DNA of 8,128 bases from Mycobacterium sp. (GCA_025965815.1 JAOPWF010000466.1:1-8128), one strand, 5' to 3'; counted from the stretch's first letter, positions 1-6,974 are shown. The notes: generated by a model not told the origin, from the letters alone. A program made the numbers and translations.

Positions 1-610
1 CGAATCCCCCGCCCCCGACCGACTCGTCCAGCTCCACCACGAAGCTCTGGTGTCCCGGCGTGTGTCCGTAGGTCGGGACCACGCTGATACCCGGCGCGAT
101 CTCCGCCTCGCCGTCGGCCAGCTGCCAGTCGATGCGGGGATCGTCGAAATCGATCCGCGCGATCGCATGGCGTTCCGGTTCGGGGTGATTGGACAGCCCG
201 TACTCGAGCTCCCGGCGCTGCGCGTGCACGGGCACCTTGCCGGCGAACAGTTTGACTCCGCCGGCATGGTCGTGATGCAGGTGGCTGAGCGCGACGGCAT
301 GGATGTCGTCGATGTCGACGCCGATCTGTGACAGGGATTCCTCGATCGGCTCGCCGGGCCCGGGCAGGACCGGCCGGTATTCCACGCCCGGGAAGAACCT
401 GCGGCGCAGGGCCGGATCCCGGATGAGCGCGGTGTTGAAACCTGTGTCAAGCAGCACCCAGCCGCCGTCGGTCTGCAGCAGCACGCCCGGCACCGGCTCA
501 CGCAGCCGGATGTCGGATGACGCACCGTAGACCGATACCGACTTCGGTAGTTCCTCCCAACCCAGAGTGAGTAGCACGATCCGCCGAACCTTGGCTGTTC
601 CCAGGCCCAT
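1..610 (-). CDS. MBL-fold hydrolase, N-acyl-homoserine-lactonase-like (3' truncated by window edge)
   Basis: Metallo-beta-lactamase-fold hydrolase of the group that contains AHL lactonases. About 203 codons are visible and the C-terminus lies outside the window. The zinc-binding motif H-L-H-H-D-H is at residues 110-115 after a hydrophobic strand ending in Ser109, and the next metal-ligand block G-H-T-P-G-H-Q-S is at 182-189. The N-terminal strand ends in LLDTGF (53-58), the usual MBL beta-hairpin. The ATG at 610 lies 4 nt downstream of the TGA of the binding-protein gene. No good Shine-Dalgarno is visible before it, so translation is probably coupled to that gene. Family members hydrolyse lactones or related cyclic esters with a two-metal centre. 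No signal peptide is seen, so it is likely cytoplasmic. The substrate is not known; quorum-signal lactone is only one option, and other MBL esterases or amidases share these motifs. The fold call is firm and the lactonase label is tentative. Confidence 0.85.
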   Translation of the reverse strand, partial: MGLGTAKVRRIVLLTLGWEELPKSVSVYGASSDIRLREPVPGVLLQTDGGWVLLDTGFNTALIRDPALRRRFFPGVEYRPVLPGPGEPIEESLSQIGVDIDDIHAVALSHLHHDHAGGVKLFAGKVPVHAQRRELEYGLSNHPEPERHAIARIDFDDPRIDWQLADGEAEIAPGISVVPTYGHTPGHQSFVVELDESVGGGGF

Positions 611-614
611 TCGA

Positions 615-2213
615 TCAGCCGACCGACAGCGCGGCGAGCCGCAGCGAGTTGGGGTTGGTCACCGCGTGCGCCTGTTCCACGCCCTTCAGCCACGGCTGCG
701 CGACCATGAAGTCGTCGACGTTGGCGAGGTTCATCCAGCATCCCGTACCCGATGCCGCGGCGGCCGCGTCCGAGAACGGCTGTGGTTCACCGGTGTCCAG
801 TCCCCGGGCCAGTGCCGCGGTTATCGGCGGTGCGGAGCAGCCCAGGTAGTTCAGGCCGCCGTCCGGGTCGAAGGAGATGTGCCCCCAGGTGTACGGCGAG
901 GGGGCATCGGGCCAGGCCGTGGCCGAGAAGATCTCCGGCGCTGACGCACCCTTGGTGCCGATCCAGCCGTAGATCTCCGAAGTTGGGTAGCTCTGCACCT
1001 TGGCGGTCAGGCCCGCGGAGGCGAGCTGGGTCTGAATCAGGTTGGAGATCAACTGATTGTCCGGGTTGCTGGAGTCATAGCCGACGGTGACCGCCTTCTG
1101 GTCTCCCGGCAGCCCGGCGGCAACCTCTGTCAGGGCCGCCGGATTGTGCGCGATCGACTGCTTGGCGAACTCCGGTGCCAACATGTTGGGCGGATACACC
1201 TGGTCCGCCTTCTTGCCGCGCCCGAAATAGGTCTGCTTCACCAACGCGTCGACATCGATGGCCTGCAGCACCGCCGACCGGTTGGCCTGGTCGGTGAGCA
1301 TGCCCTTGTTCGAATTGATGTAGAGGTAGTTCGACATCATCGTCGGCAGTGAGTAGTGCGAATACTTGCTGTTGTTGATGTAGGACTCCACGGCCGAGGA
1401 CGGCAGGTCATGCATGATCACGGCGAGCTGCCCGTTGTTGAACTGCAGCTGCTGCGCCGACGCATCGGTGATGACCGGTATGTCAACGGTCGTGAAGTAT
1501 GGCTTGGCGCCCCAGTAATCTCCGAATGCGGCCAACCCGTAGTGCGAGCCGACCTGCGCATCGGTCAGGGTGTAGGGGCCGGTGCCCAGGTCATGACTGG
1601 TCAGGTAGTTCTGCGCGTGGTCGGCGCCGGCGTTCTTCTCCAGCCCGGTGGGGCTCAGCATCCGCGGCCCGTAGGGCGAGCCGATGTAGTCGAGGAACGC
1701 CGAGTTGGGTGCCTTCAGCGTGATCGTCACACCGTAATCACCCTGTGTCGTCACCGAATCGACGTCCTGGACCATGTAGGCCGGACCCTGGTTGATGGCG
1801 AGCCGCCGGTCGAAGGATGCCTTGACCGCCGCCGAGGTGAACGGCGTCCCGTCATGGAACTTGACGCCCTCGCGCAACTTGAACGTGAACACCTTGTGAT
1901 CCGGTGACTGCGTCCACTCGGTGGCCAGCAACGGCTCCAGTTCCGGTTTCGCGGTACCGCTCTTGTACTGCAGCAGACCCTCGTAGAGGTTGGTGGTCAA
2001 CAGCAGACCCTGTCCGGCATAGAAGATGTCGGGGTCCGGCGGCTGGCCGGGATCCTGCAGGAAGGACACGTGCAGCACCTTGTCGGTCGGCGCGGCGTTG
2101 GGCGCACCACCCGAATCTGACCCACCGCAGGCGGCGAGGGTCAGCACCGCGACGGCACAGGTCGCGGTCAGGGCCTGCAGGCGTCGACGCCGCGATGTGG
2201 GCGAGTGACTCAT
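615..2213 (-). CDS. ABC transporter solute-binding lipoprotein, family 5 (peptide/nickel/opine type)
   Basis: Extracytoplasmic substrate-binding protein of 532 aa, a normal length for SBP family 5 (DppA/OppA type). The N-terminus has an Arg-rich n-region (residues 8-11), a hydrophobic stretch and a lipobox L-A-A-C with the acylated Cys at 29, followed by a Gly/Ser linker, so it should be a membrane-anchored lipoprotein. The family signature FKLREGVKFHDGTPF is at 111-125, after the usual 'L-A-T-E-W' block (95-100). The start ATG overlaps the stop of the upstream cysteine hydrolase gene (ATGA), and an AAGGAG site (2221-2226) stands 7 nt before it. It supplies ligand specificity to the two permeases and the fused ATPase encoded upstream. 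Lying after the membrane and enzyme genes rather than first is less usual for Dpp/Opp operons. Family 5 binds peptides, but also nickel chelates, glutathione, sugars and opines, so the ligand is open. Confidence 0.95.
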   Translation of the reverse strand: MSHSPTSRRRRLQALTATCAVAVLTLAACGGSDSGGAPNAAPTDKVLHVSFLQDPGQPPDPDIFYAGQGLLLTTNLYEGLLQYKSGTAKPELEPLLATEWTQSPDHKVFTFKLREGVKFHDGTPFTSAAVKASFDRRLAINQGPAYMVQDVDSVTTQGDYGVTITLKAPNSAFLDYIGSPYGPRMLSPTGLEKNAGADHAQNYLTSHDLGTGPYTLTDAQVGSHYGLAAFGDYWGAKPYFTTVDIPVITDASAQQLQFNNGQLAVIMHDLPSSAVESYINNSKYSHYSLPTMMSNYLYINSNKGMLTDQANRSAVLQAIDVDALVKQTYFGRGKKADQVYPPNMLAPEFAKQSIAHNPAALTEVAAGLPGDQKAVTVGYDSSNPDNQLISNLIQTQLASAGLTAKVQSYPTSEIYGWIGTKGASAPEIFSATAWPDAPSPYTWGHISFDPDGGLNYLGCSAPPITAALARGLDTGEPQPFSDAAAAASGTGCWMNLANVDDFMVAQPWLKGVEQAHAVTNPNSLRLAALSVG

Positions 2214-2860
2214 TGTGCTGCTCCTTCGAGGACGGGTTCAGTGGTCGGGGCCTCGGCCGCGCCGATCAGTTCGAATGCGGACAGGATCTCGTCGGTGGTG
2301 CGCATAGCGCCGGTCTGCAGATATTCCATGGCGTCCAGGGCTGCTTCATGCCGGTACTGCGATGACCCGCCGACACAGTCGGAGACGACACGCACGTAGT
2401 AGTCCCGCTGGTGTGCGTCGGCGAACGTGTAGTGCACACAGACGTCGGTGAGCCCGCCGATCAGGATCAGCGTCGACGCGCCGAGACCGCCCAGCACGAT
2501 CTCGAAATCGGTTCCGATGAAACCGGAGTACCGCCGCTTCACGATGTGGAACTCCCCCGGCCCGGGTCGCAGTGACGGCTCGAGGTCGGTGCCGGGCTGG
2601 CCCTCCACACAATGCACACCCTCGGTCCCGTCCAGCTCACGGCCGAAGTCGACACCGCTGGGCCGGTGGACTTCCTGGAAGAAGACGACCGGAACACCTG
2701 CCGCCCTGGCCGCCGCGAGCAGTCGCTCGGCGCGTGCGGTCCGGTCGGCGTGACCGGGCATCACGGCGATGCCGGTCTCGGCGGCGGGCAGTCCACCACC
2801 CTCCTGCATGTCGACCACGACCAGCACGGGTTTACCCACAACAAGTGGCTGAGTTGGCAC
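2210..2860 (-). CDS. Isochorismatase-like cysteine hydrolase
   Basis: Cysteine hydrolase of the isochorismatase superfamily, 216 aa. The catalytic triad is visible: Asp17 in VVVDMQ (14-19), Lys108 in VKRRYSGF (107-114), and nucleophile Cys141 in GGLTDVCVHYTF (135-146). The segment from 71 to 92 (DFGRELDGTEG, then H-C-V-E-G and G-T-D) matches a subgroup of amidase-type members rather than true isochorismatases, which act on a vinyl ether. Related enzymes include RutB, N-carbamoylsarcosine amidase, nicotinamidase and biuret hydrolase, all cleaving C-N bonds of small amides. It starts with GTG at 2860, chosen because a perfect AGGAGG lies 4 nt before it; the next in-frame GTG is 21 nt further on and has no such site. 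A 51-nt gap separates it from the upstream permease, and it overlaps the binding-protein start by 4 nt. It probably processes the imported compound in the cytoplasm. The exact substrate cannot be assigned. Confidence 0.93.
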   Translation of the reverse strand: MPTQPLVVGKPVLVVVDMQEGGGLPAAETGIAVMPGHADRTARAERLLAAARAAGVPVVFFQEVHRPSGVDFGRELDGTEGVHCVEGQPGTDLEPSLRPGPGEFHIVKRRYSGFIGTDFEIVLGGLGASTLILIGGLTDVCVHYTFADAHQRDYYVRVVSDCVGGSSQYRHEAALDAMEYLQTGAMRTTDEILSAFELIGAAEAPTTEPVLEGAAQ

Positions 2861-2864
2861 CTAT

Positions 2865-2870
2865 CCTCCT
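2865..2870 (-). promoter_or_regulatory. Strong Shine-Dalgarno (AGGAGG) of the cysteine hydrolase
   Basis: A perfect AGGAGG on the minus strand, 4 nt before the GTG at 2860. It fixes the start codon and is the strongest ribosome site in the operon. It sits in the only sizeable intra-operon gap (2861-2911), in which I see no hairpin or other gene. Confidence 0.75.
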
Positions 2871-2911
2871 GGGATCTGTAACGGAAAACGCTGCGGCAGA
2901 ACAGCCGACGG

Positions 2912-3907
2912 TCATGTGGCGATGCGGGGATCCGCCGCCGCCTGGAGCAGATCGACGGCGGTGTTGATCAGCACGTAGAGGGCACCGAGCACGAGCGTGA
3001 CTCCGGCGATCGCGGGGAAGTCGGCGACCGGGATACTTTGCGCGATGTACTGGCCGATACCAGGCCAACCGAATACCTGCTCGATGACGAGCACGCCGGA
3101 GAACATCAGTCCGACCTGCAGGCCGGTCATCGACAGGGCCGAGCCGACGCAGTTCCGCAGCACATGCCCGGTCATGATCCTGCCCTCGGAAAGGCCTTTG
3201 GCCCGCGCGGTTCGGGCGTAATCGCTGTCGGCGTCCGTGAGCAGGCTGGAGCGCAGCACCCGACCGATCGCGACCGCCGGACCGATCGCGATCACCAGCG
3301 CCGGAAGAATCAGGTGGTGCAACGCGTCGGCGACGACGTCGAGGCGTCCGGACAGCAGGCCGTCCACGGTGAGCAGCCCGGTAGGCCCGGTCGGCGGGCT
3401 CGGCACGCTGGACCGGCCGTTGGCCGGTACCCAGCCGAGACGCTGGTAGAAGACGATCAGGCCGAGAATGCCGAGTAGGAACATCGGGGCCGAGGCGCCG
3501 GTGAACAGGACCGCGCGCAGGACGCCCGAGCCGCGCCACTTCAGCGTCAGGCTGAAGGCCAGCAGTGCCGCGAGCACGAGAGCGATCGCGATACCGTACA
3601 GCGCGAGTTCGAGGGTGGCAGGCAGGAAATCACCGAGATCGCTGCCGACCGGATGACGGGTGCGGTACGAGGTACCGAGATCGCCGTGCACGGCGGCGGT
3701 CAGGTAGCTCCAGAACTGGTCCAGCAGCGGCTGGTCCAACCCCAGCGCGTGGCGACGGGCCGCGATCGCCTGAGCCGACGCCTGCGCACCAAGCTGCGCG
3801 TGCACCGGATCCAGCGGCGAAATATGCTGCAGCACAAATAGTACGGCGGTCAGCGCGATGAGAATGCCCACCATGGCCGCGAGCCGCGAGAAAACGAACG
3901 TCTTCAT
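2912..3907 (-). CDS. ABC transporter permease, DppB/OppB type
   Basis: Inner-membrane permease of a peptide/nickel-type ABC importer, 331 aa, the usual length of DppB-like subunits. An N-terminal membrane helix (about 8-28) is followed by the family block 'ARRHALGLDQPL' (50-61) and 'GDLGTSY' (75-81). Further hydrophobic helices lie at about 99-121, 133-154, 198-216, 258-276 and 298-320. The cytoplasmic coupling loop (EAA-like: ARTARAKGLSE 231-241, then G-H-V-L-R-N to 252) contacts the ATPase, and the conserved FGWPGIGQYI block is at 279-288. The ATG at 3907 is preceded by AGGGGA at 5 nt, overlapping the stop codon of the other permease 9 nt upstream. It should form a heterodimeric channel with that permease. 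The family call is firm; the substrate is not shown. Confidence 0.95.
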   Translation of the reverse strand: MKTFVFSRLAAMVGILIALTAVLFVLQHISPLDPVHAQLGAQASAQAIAARRHALGLDQPLLDQFWSYLTAAVHGDLGTSYRTRHPVGSDLGDFLPATLELALYGIAIALVLAALLAFSLTLKWRGSGVLRAVLFTGASAPMFLLGILGLIVFYQRLGWVPANGRSSVPSPPTGPTGLLTVDGLLSGRLDVVADALHHLILPALVIAIGPAVAIGRVLRSSLLTDADSDYARTARAKGLSEGRIMTGHVLRNCVGSALSMTGLQVGLMFSGVLVIEQVFGWPGIGQYIAQSIPVADFPAIAGVTLVLGALYVLINTAVDLLQAAADPRIAT

Positions 3908-3916
3908 CGGCGTCCC

Positions 3917-4786
3917 CTAACTCGTCTTCATCAGGTTGCGCAGGCTGTCCCCCGCGAAGTTTGCGATCAGGGCGAGCATGAGCACACCGAGGCCCGGCAT
4001 CACCGGAATCCACCATTGCTGCAGGAAGTAGCTCAGGTTGCGGGCGGCGTCGGCGCCGAGTTCCGGGGCCGGGGCGGACTGACCGAGTCCCAGGAAGGAC
4101 AGCGCCGCGAGGGTGAGAATCAGGCTGCCGATGTCCAGGCTCGCCGCGACGAGCGCGTTGGGCACCGCGCCGGGCAGCAGGTGGCGTGCCGCCAGCCGAA
4201 TCCTGCCCACACCGGCCAGTTTCGCGGCTTCGACGTGCGGACGGGCGGCCAGCCGGTTGACCTCTCCGCGTACCAGCCGGGCGTAGAACGGCCACCAGAC
4301 AATCGAGACCGCGATCAGGGTGTGGATGAAACCCGGTCCGAGCGCTGCCACGACGGCGATCGCCAGGACCGGTGCCGGTAGCGAAAGGAACGCGTCGGTG
4401 ATCCGCATCAGCGTCGCATCCAGCCAGCCACCCGCCGCTCCCGCGATCAGGCCGACCAGCCCGCCGATCAGAAGTCCGACGGCGACGACCACCAGGGCCG
4501 CAAACCAGCTTGACCGGACGCCGTAGAGGACCCGACTCAGAATGTCTCGGCCGATGTTGTCCGTGCCGAGCAGGAACCCGTTCTTGCCCGGCGCCTGCAG
4601 AGGCATTCCGACCGGTAGTAGCGGGTCGTGCGGAGAGATGAGCGGGACGGCCACCGCCACCAGCGTGACCACCAGCACCATCGAGAAGCCGGCCCAGTTG
4701 AGCAGCTGGCCAGGCGACCTCGGCGAGGACCAGGCCTCTGCTGCCCGGGCCCGGAGCCGTACGCCGGCCGGAATTGCGATCGCCAT
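3917..4786 (-). CDS. ABC transporter permease, DppC/OppC type
   Basis: Second membrane subunit of the importer, 289 aa from the chosen start. The N-terminal helix (about 33-51) leads into SPHDPLLP (51-58), typical of the OppC N-terminal domain. The family signature LLGTDNIGRDILSR is at 72-85. Membrane segments follow at about 96-118, 138-165, 210-233 and 259-280. The EAA-like coupling loop is around 185-206 (VEAAKLAGVGR, then RHLLPG), and FLGLGQSAPAPELG follows at 231-244. The ATG at 4786 shares one base with the ATPase stop (TGATG) and has GGAAGG 7 nt upstream. A longer open frame starts at 4912, but its extra 42 residues are charged, unlike the family, and lie wholly inside the ATPase gene, so I rejected it. 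Confidence 0.95.
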   Translation of the reverse strand: MAIAIPAGVRLRARAAEAWSSPRSPGQLLNWAGFSMVLVVTLVAVAVPLISPHDPLLPVGMPLQAPGKNGFLLGTDNIGRDILSRVLYGVRSSWFAALVVVAVGLLIGGLVGLIAGAAGGWLDATLMRITDAFLSLPAPVLAIAVVAALGPGFIHTLIAVSIVWWPFYARLVRGEVNRLAARPHVEAAKLAGVGRIRLAARHLLPGAVPNALVAASLDIGSLILTLAALSFLGLGQSAPAPELGADAARNLSYFLQQWWIPVMPGLGVLMLALIANFAGDSLRNLMKTS

Positions 4787-6795
4787 CAGCCGGCCTTCCG
4801 CTCGATGCAGGCCACCTGCCGCGGGCTGCCTGGCCTGCCCTCCAGCCGGACATCGAGTTTCTCGTCGCCACAGGTGTCGATGGAGATCGGGCAGCGGGGA
4901 TTGAAGGCACATCCCGACGGTGGCGACAGCGGGCTCGCCGGCTCGCCGGCCAGAACCTTCGATTCGCGCCCGAGATCCGGAATCGAATCGACCAGTGCCT
5001 GGGTGTACGGGTGTGCAGGCCGGGCGATGACGTCGTCGGCGGGCCCGATCTCCACGATCCGGCCCAGGTACATGACCGCGATCCGGTCGGCGACGACTCG
5101 CGCCACCGACAGGTCATGGGTGACGAACACCACCGACATGTCGAGGCTGCGGCGCAGATCCCCGATCAGGTTGAGCACCGACGCAGCCAACGAGACGTCC
5201 AGTGCGCTGGTCGGCTCGTCGCACAGCAGAACCGCGGGGGGCACGACTGTGGCCCGCGCCAACGAAACCCGTTGCCGCTGGCCGCCGGAGAGTTGCCCGG
5301 CGCGTGACTTCGTCACGTCGCGCGGGAGTCCCACCCGGTCCAGCACCTCGGCCGCCGCCAGTTGTCTCTGCTTTCGCGACATGCCCTGGTGCCGGAGACG
5401 TTCGGAGATCAGCTCGCCCACCGACAGCCACGGCGTCAGCGACGCGCCGGCATCCTGGAACACCATCTGCGGCCGCTGCTCGTTCGCCCGCACCACGGTC
5501 CCCGATGTGGCGTTCTCCAGACCGGCGATGATCCGTAGCAGCGTCGACTTGCCCGAGCCGCTCTCCCCGACCAGTGCCACCGACTCCCCGTGGCCGACGG
5601 TCAGTGATATTCCGCGCAGCGCGTGTAACTTGCCACCCTGCTTCAGGTTCCGGTCCCGCCAGCGGTTGCCGACCGAGAAGGTCTTGGTGACGCCCCGCAG
5701 GACCACGGCAGGCGGTTGGGTCGCCGCGTCCTCGGTGACTGAGGGCGCGAACTCGTCGCCGGTGTTGACGGACTGGGAGCCCAGCTCGTCGATCACTTCG
5801 GGCAGCGGCAGGATGCAGGCGCTGACGCGGTCCGGCCCGACCGTGACGGGGTCGGGCGGACTCGCCGAGCACTCCGGCTTCGCCAGCGGACATCGCGGGA
5901 CGAAGGCGCAACCCGGCAACGGTGTCACCGGACTGGGGACGGTGCCTGCCAGCGCCGCGAGCTTGCGGTCGCGCGAGGTCTCCAGCGTCAGACGTGAGCG
6001 CAGTAGGCCGAGGGTGTACGGGTGTGCCGGCTGACTCAGCACCGACGCGGTCGGGCCGATTTCGGCTATGCGACCGGCGTAGAGCACGGCGACTCGGTCA
6101 GAGATCTGTGCGGCGACACCGAGGTCATGGGTGATCATGACGATGCTGCAGCCGATTTCGTCGCGCAGCCTCAGCAGCAGCCGCAGTACCTGGGCCTGAA
6201 CCGTCACGTCGAGCGCCGTCGTCGGCTCGTCGGCAATGATCAGCTCCGGGTTGCCGGCGATGGCGATCGCGATCATGACGCGCTGCCGCAGGCCGCCGGA
6301 CAGTTCGTGCGGGTACGCACGCATTCTTCGCTTGGGCTCGGGGATACCCACCGCGGCAAGCAATCGCTCCGCCTCTGCGGAACTGCCGGTGGCCTCGGAC
6401 ACCTGCTTTCCGACGCGCATCGTCGGGTTCAGCGAGGTCATCGGGTCCTGGAAGATCGCGCCGAGGTCCAACCGGCGCACCTTACGCAGCACCTTGGGCT
6501 GGCCGTGCACCATGTCGGTACCCGCGATGTGTACGGTGCCGCGCACGTCGGCCTGGTCTGACAGCAGCCCGAGCAGACTGAATCCGAGCACGCTCTTGCC
6601 CGAGCCGGATTCGCCCACCAGACCGAGGATTTCGCCGGGTGCGATGCTCAGTGATACGCCGCGCAGGGCCCTGACGTCGCGGCCGTTCCGACGAAAGGTC
6701 ACGTTGAGGTCGGCCACCGTCGCAACCGGCGGCTGCTCGGCGGGCATGGGCGAGGACACCCGCTGCTCGCCGATCTCGGACAGCGCACTAGCCAT
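4786..6795 (-). CDS. Fused double ABC ATPase, DppD-DppF type
   Basis: A single 669-aa polypeptide carrying both nucleotide-binding domains of a peptide-type importer, which most systems encode as two proteins (DppD and DppF). Domain 1 has Walker A GESGSGKS 61-68, Q-loop Q116, signature LSGG 165-168, Walker B with D189-E190, and switch H223. Domain 2 has Walker A 410-418, Q447, LSGGQRQR 502-509, Walker B D526-E527 and H560. Both sets are intact, so both sites should hydrolyse ATP. Each half ends in an oligopeptide-transporter C-terminal region: HPYT at 258-261 and 595-598, then four cysteines (296, 302, 309, 327 and 629, 635, 642, 663). The ATG at 6795 is preceded by GGAGAAG at 6 nt. A GTG at 6852 would add 19 residues but lacks this site and would place the start beside the operator. 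It is the first gene of the operon and powers the two permeases downstream. Confidence 0.95.
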   Translation of the reverse strand: MASALSEIGEQRVSSPMPAEQPPVATVADLNVTFRRNGRDVRALRGVSLSIAPGEILGLVGESGSGKSVLGFSLLGLLSDQADVRGTVHIAGTDMVHGQPKVLRKVRRLDLGAIFQDPMTSLNPTMRVGKQVSEATGSSAEAERLLAAVGIPEPKRRMRAYPHELSGGLRQRVMIAIAIAGNPELIIADEPTTALDVTVQAQVLRLLLRLRDEIGCSIVMITHDLGVAAQISDRVAVLYAGRIAEIGPTASVLSQPAHPYTLGLLRSRLTLETSRDRKLAALAGTVPSPVTPLPGCAFVPRCPLAKPECSASPPDPVTVGPDRVSACILPLPEVIDELGSQSVNTGDEFAPSVTEDAATQPPAVVLRGVTKTFSVGNRWRDRNLKQGGKLHALRGISLTVGHGESVALVGESGSGKSTLLRIIAGLENATSGTVVRANEQRPQMVFQDAGASLTPWLSVGELISERLRHQGMSRKQRQLAAAEVLDRVGLPRDVTKSRAGQLSGGQRQRVSLARATVVPPAVLLCDEPTSALDVSLAASVLNLIGDLRRSLDMSVVFVTHDLSVARVVADRIAVMYLGRIVEIGPADDVIARPAHPYTQALVDSIPDLGRESKVLAGEPASPLSPPSGCAFNPRCPISIDTCGDEKLDVRLEGRPGSPRQVACIERKAG
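4794..4799 (-). promoter_or_regulatory. Shine-Dalgarno (GGAAGG) deciding the DppC-type permease start
   Basis: GGAAGG on the minus strand, 7 nt before the ATG at 4786 and inside the last codons of the ATPase gene. It supports the short start over the longer frame beginning at 4912. Confidence 0.55.
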
Positions 6796-6801
6796 GTGAT
6801 G

Positions 6802-6808
6802 CTTCTCC
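6802..6808 (-). promoter_or_regulatory. Shine-Dalgarno (GGAGAAG) of the ABC ATPase
   Basis: GGAGAAG on the minus strand, 6 nt before the ATG at 6795. It supports that start over the in-frame GTG at 6852. Confidence 0.65.
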
Positions 6809-6856
6809 GGCAATCTCGGACAACTCGTGGCCGGTGCTCCGCTGTGAGTCACCAGC

Positions 6857-6870
6857 CTGTCATTTGACAG
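6857..6870. promoter_or_regulatory. Putative TetR operator O1 (CTGTCATTTGACAG)
   Basis: 14-bp inverted repeat, perfect apart from the central T/T pair, ending 62 bp upstream of the ATPase start. It differs by one base from the core of the second palindrome at 6952-6965. Two copies in one divergent region beside a TetR gene strongly suggest this is the binding site of that regulator. Binding here would be expected to block the operon promoter or early elongation. Confidence 0.75.
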
Positions 6871-6942
6871 TTTTCACGGCACATGGCGGCCGTGGGTATC
6901 GCTGACGTAACCAAACGGTGCCCCCGCGTAACCGATAGGTAT

Positions 6943-6974
6943 CGCGCGTTTCTGTCATATGACAGAAACGCGCG
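6943..6974. promoter_or_regulatory. Putative TetR operator O2, perfect 32-bp palindrome
   Basis: The left arm CGCGCGTTTCTGTCAT (6943-6958) is followed immediately by its exact reverse complement (6959-6974), with no spacer. The central 14 bp, CTGTCATATGACAG (6952-6965), matches O1 except at one central base. It ends 40 bp before the TetR start codon, just upstream of the likely -35 of that gene, which fits autoregulation. There is no T-tract and no loop, so a terminator role is unlikely. Confidence 0.8.

Noticed and set aside
50..530. Two overlapping plus-strand frames near the window start
   Set aside because: They are antisense to the MBL-fold gene, whose metal-binding motifs and continuous frame from 610 to the edge are clear.
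4787..4912. N-terminal extension of the DppC-type permease
   Set aside because: The extra 42 residues are Arg/Pro/Gly-rich and lie within the ATPase gene. The ATG at 4786 has a ribosome site and gives the usual family length.
3630..5117. 495-codon minus-strand open frame overlapping both permeases and the ATPase
   Set aside because: It is out of frame with three well-supported genes and has a low-complexity Arg/Gly/Pro composition. It is a shadow frame.
4628..6034. Long plus-strand open frame opposite the ABC ATPase gene
   Set aside because: It lies fully antisense to a gene with complete ATPase motifs, is rich in Arg, Ser and Thr, and shows no family signature. Long antisense frames are expected in high-GC DNA.
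6864..6869. TTGACA inside O1 as a plus-strand -35 element
   Set aside because: No -10-like sequence lies 16-19 bp downstream, and the hexamer is explained by the palindrome.
6943..6974. 32-bp palindrome as a transcription terminator
   Set aside because: It has no loop and no following T-run, sits between two divergent starts, and its core matches another site nearby. An operator explains it better.
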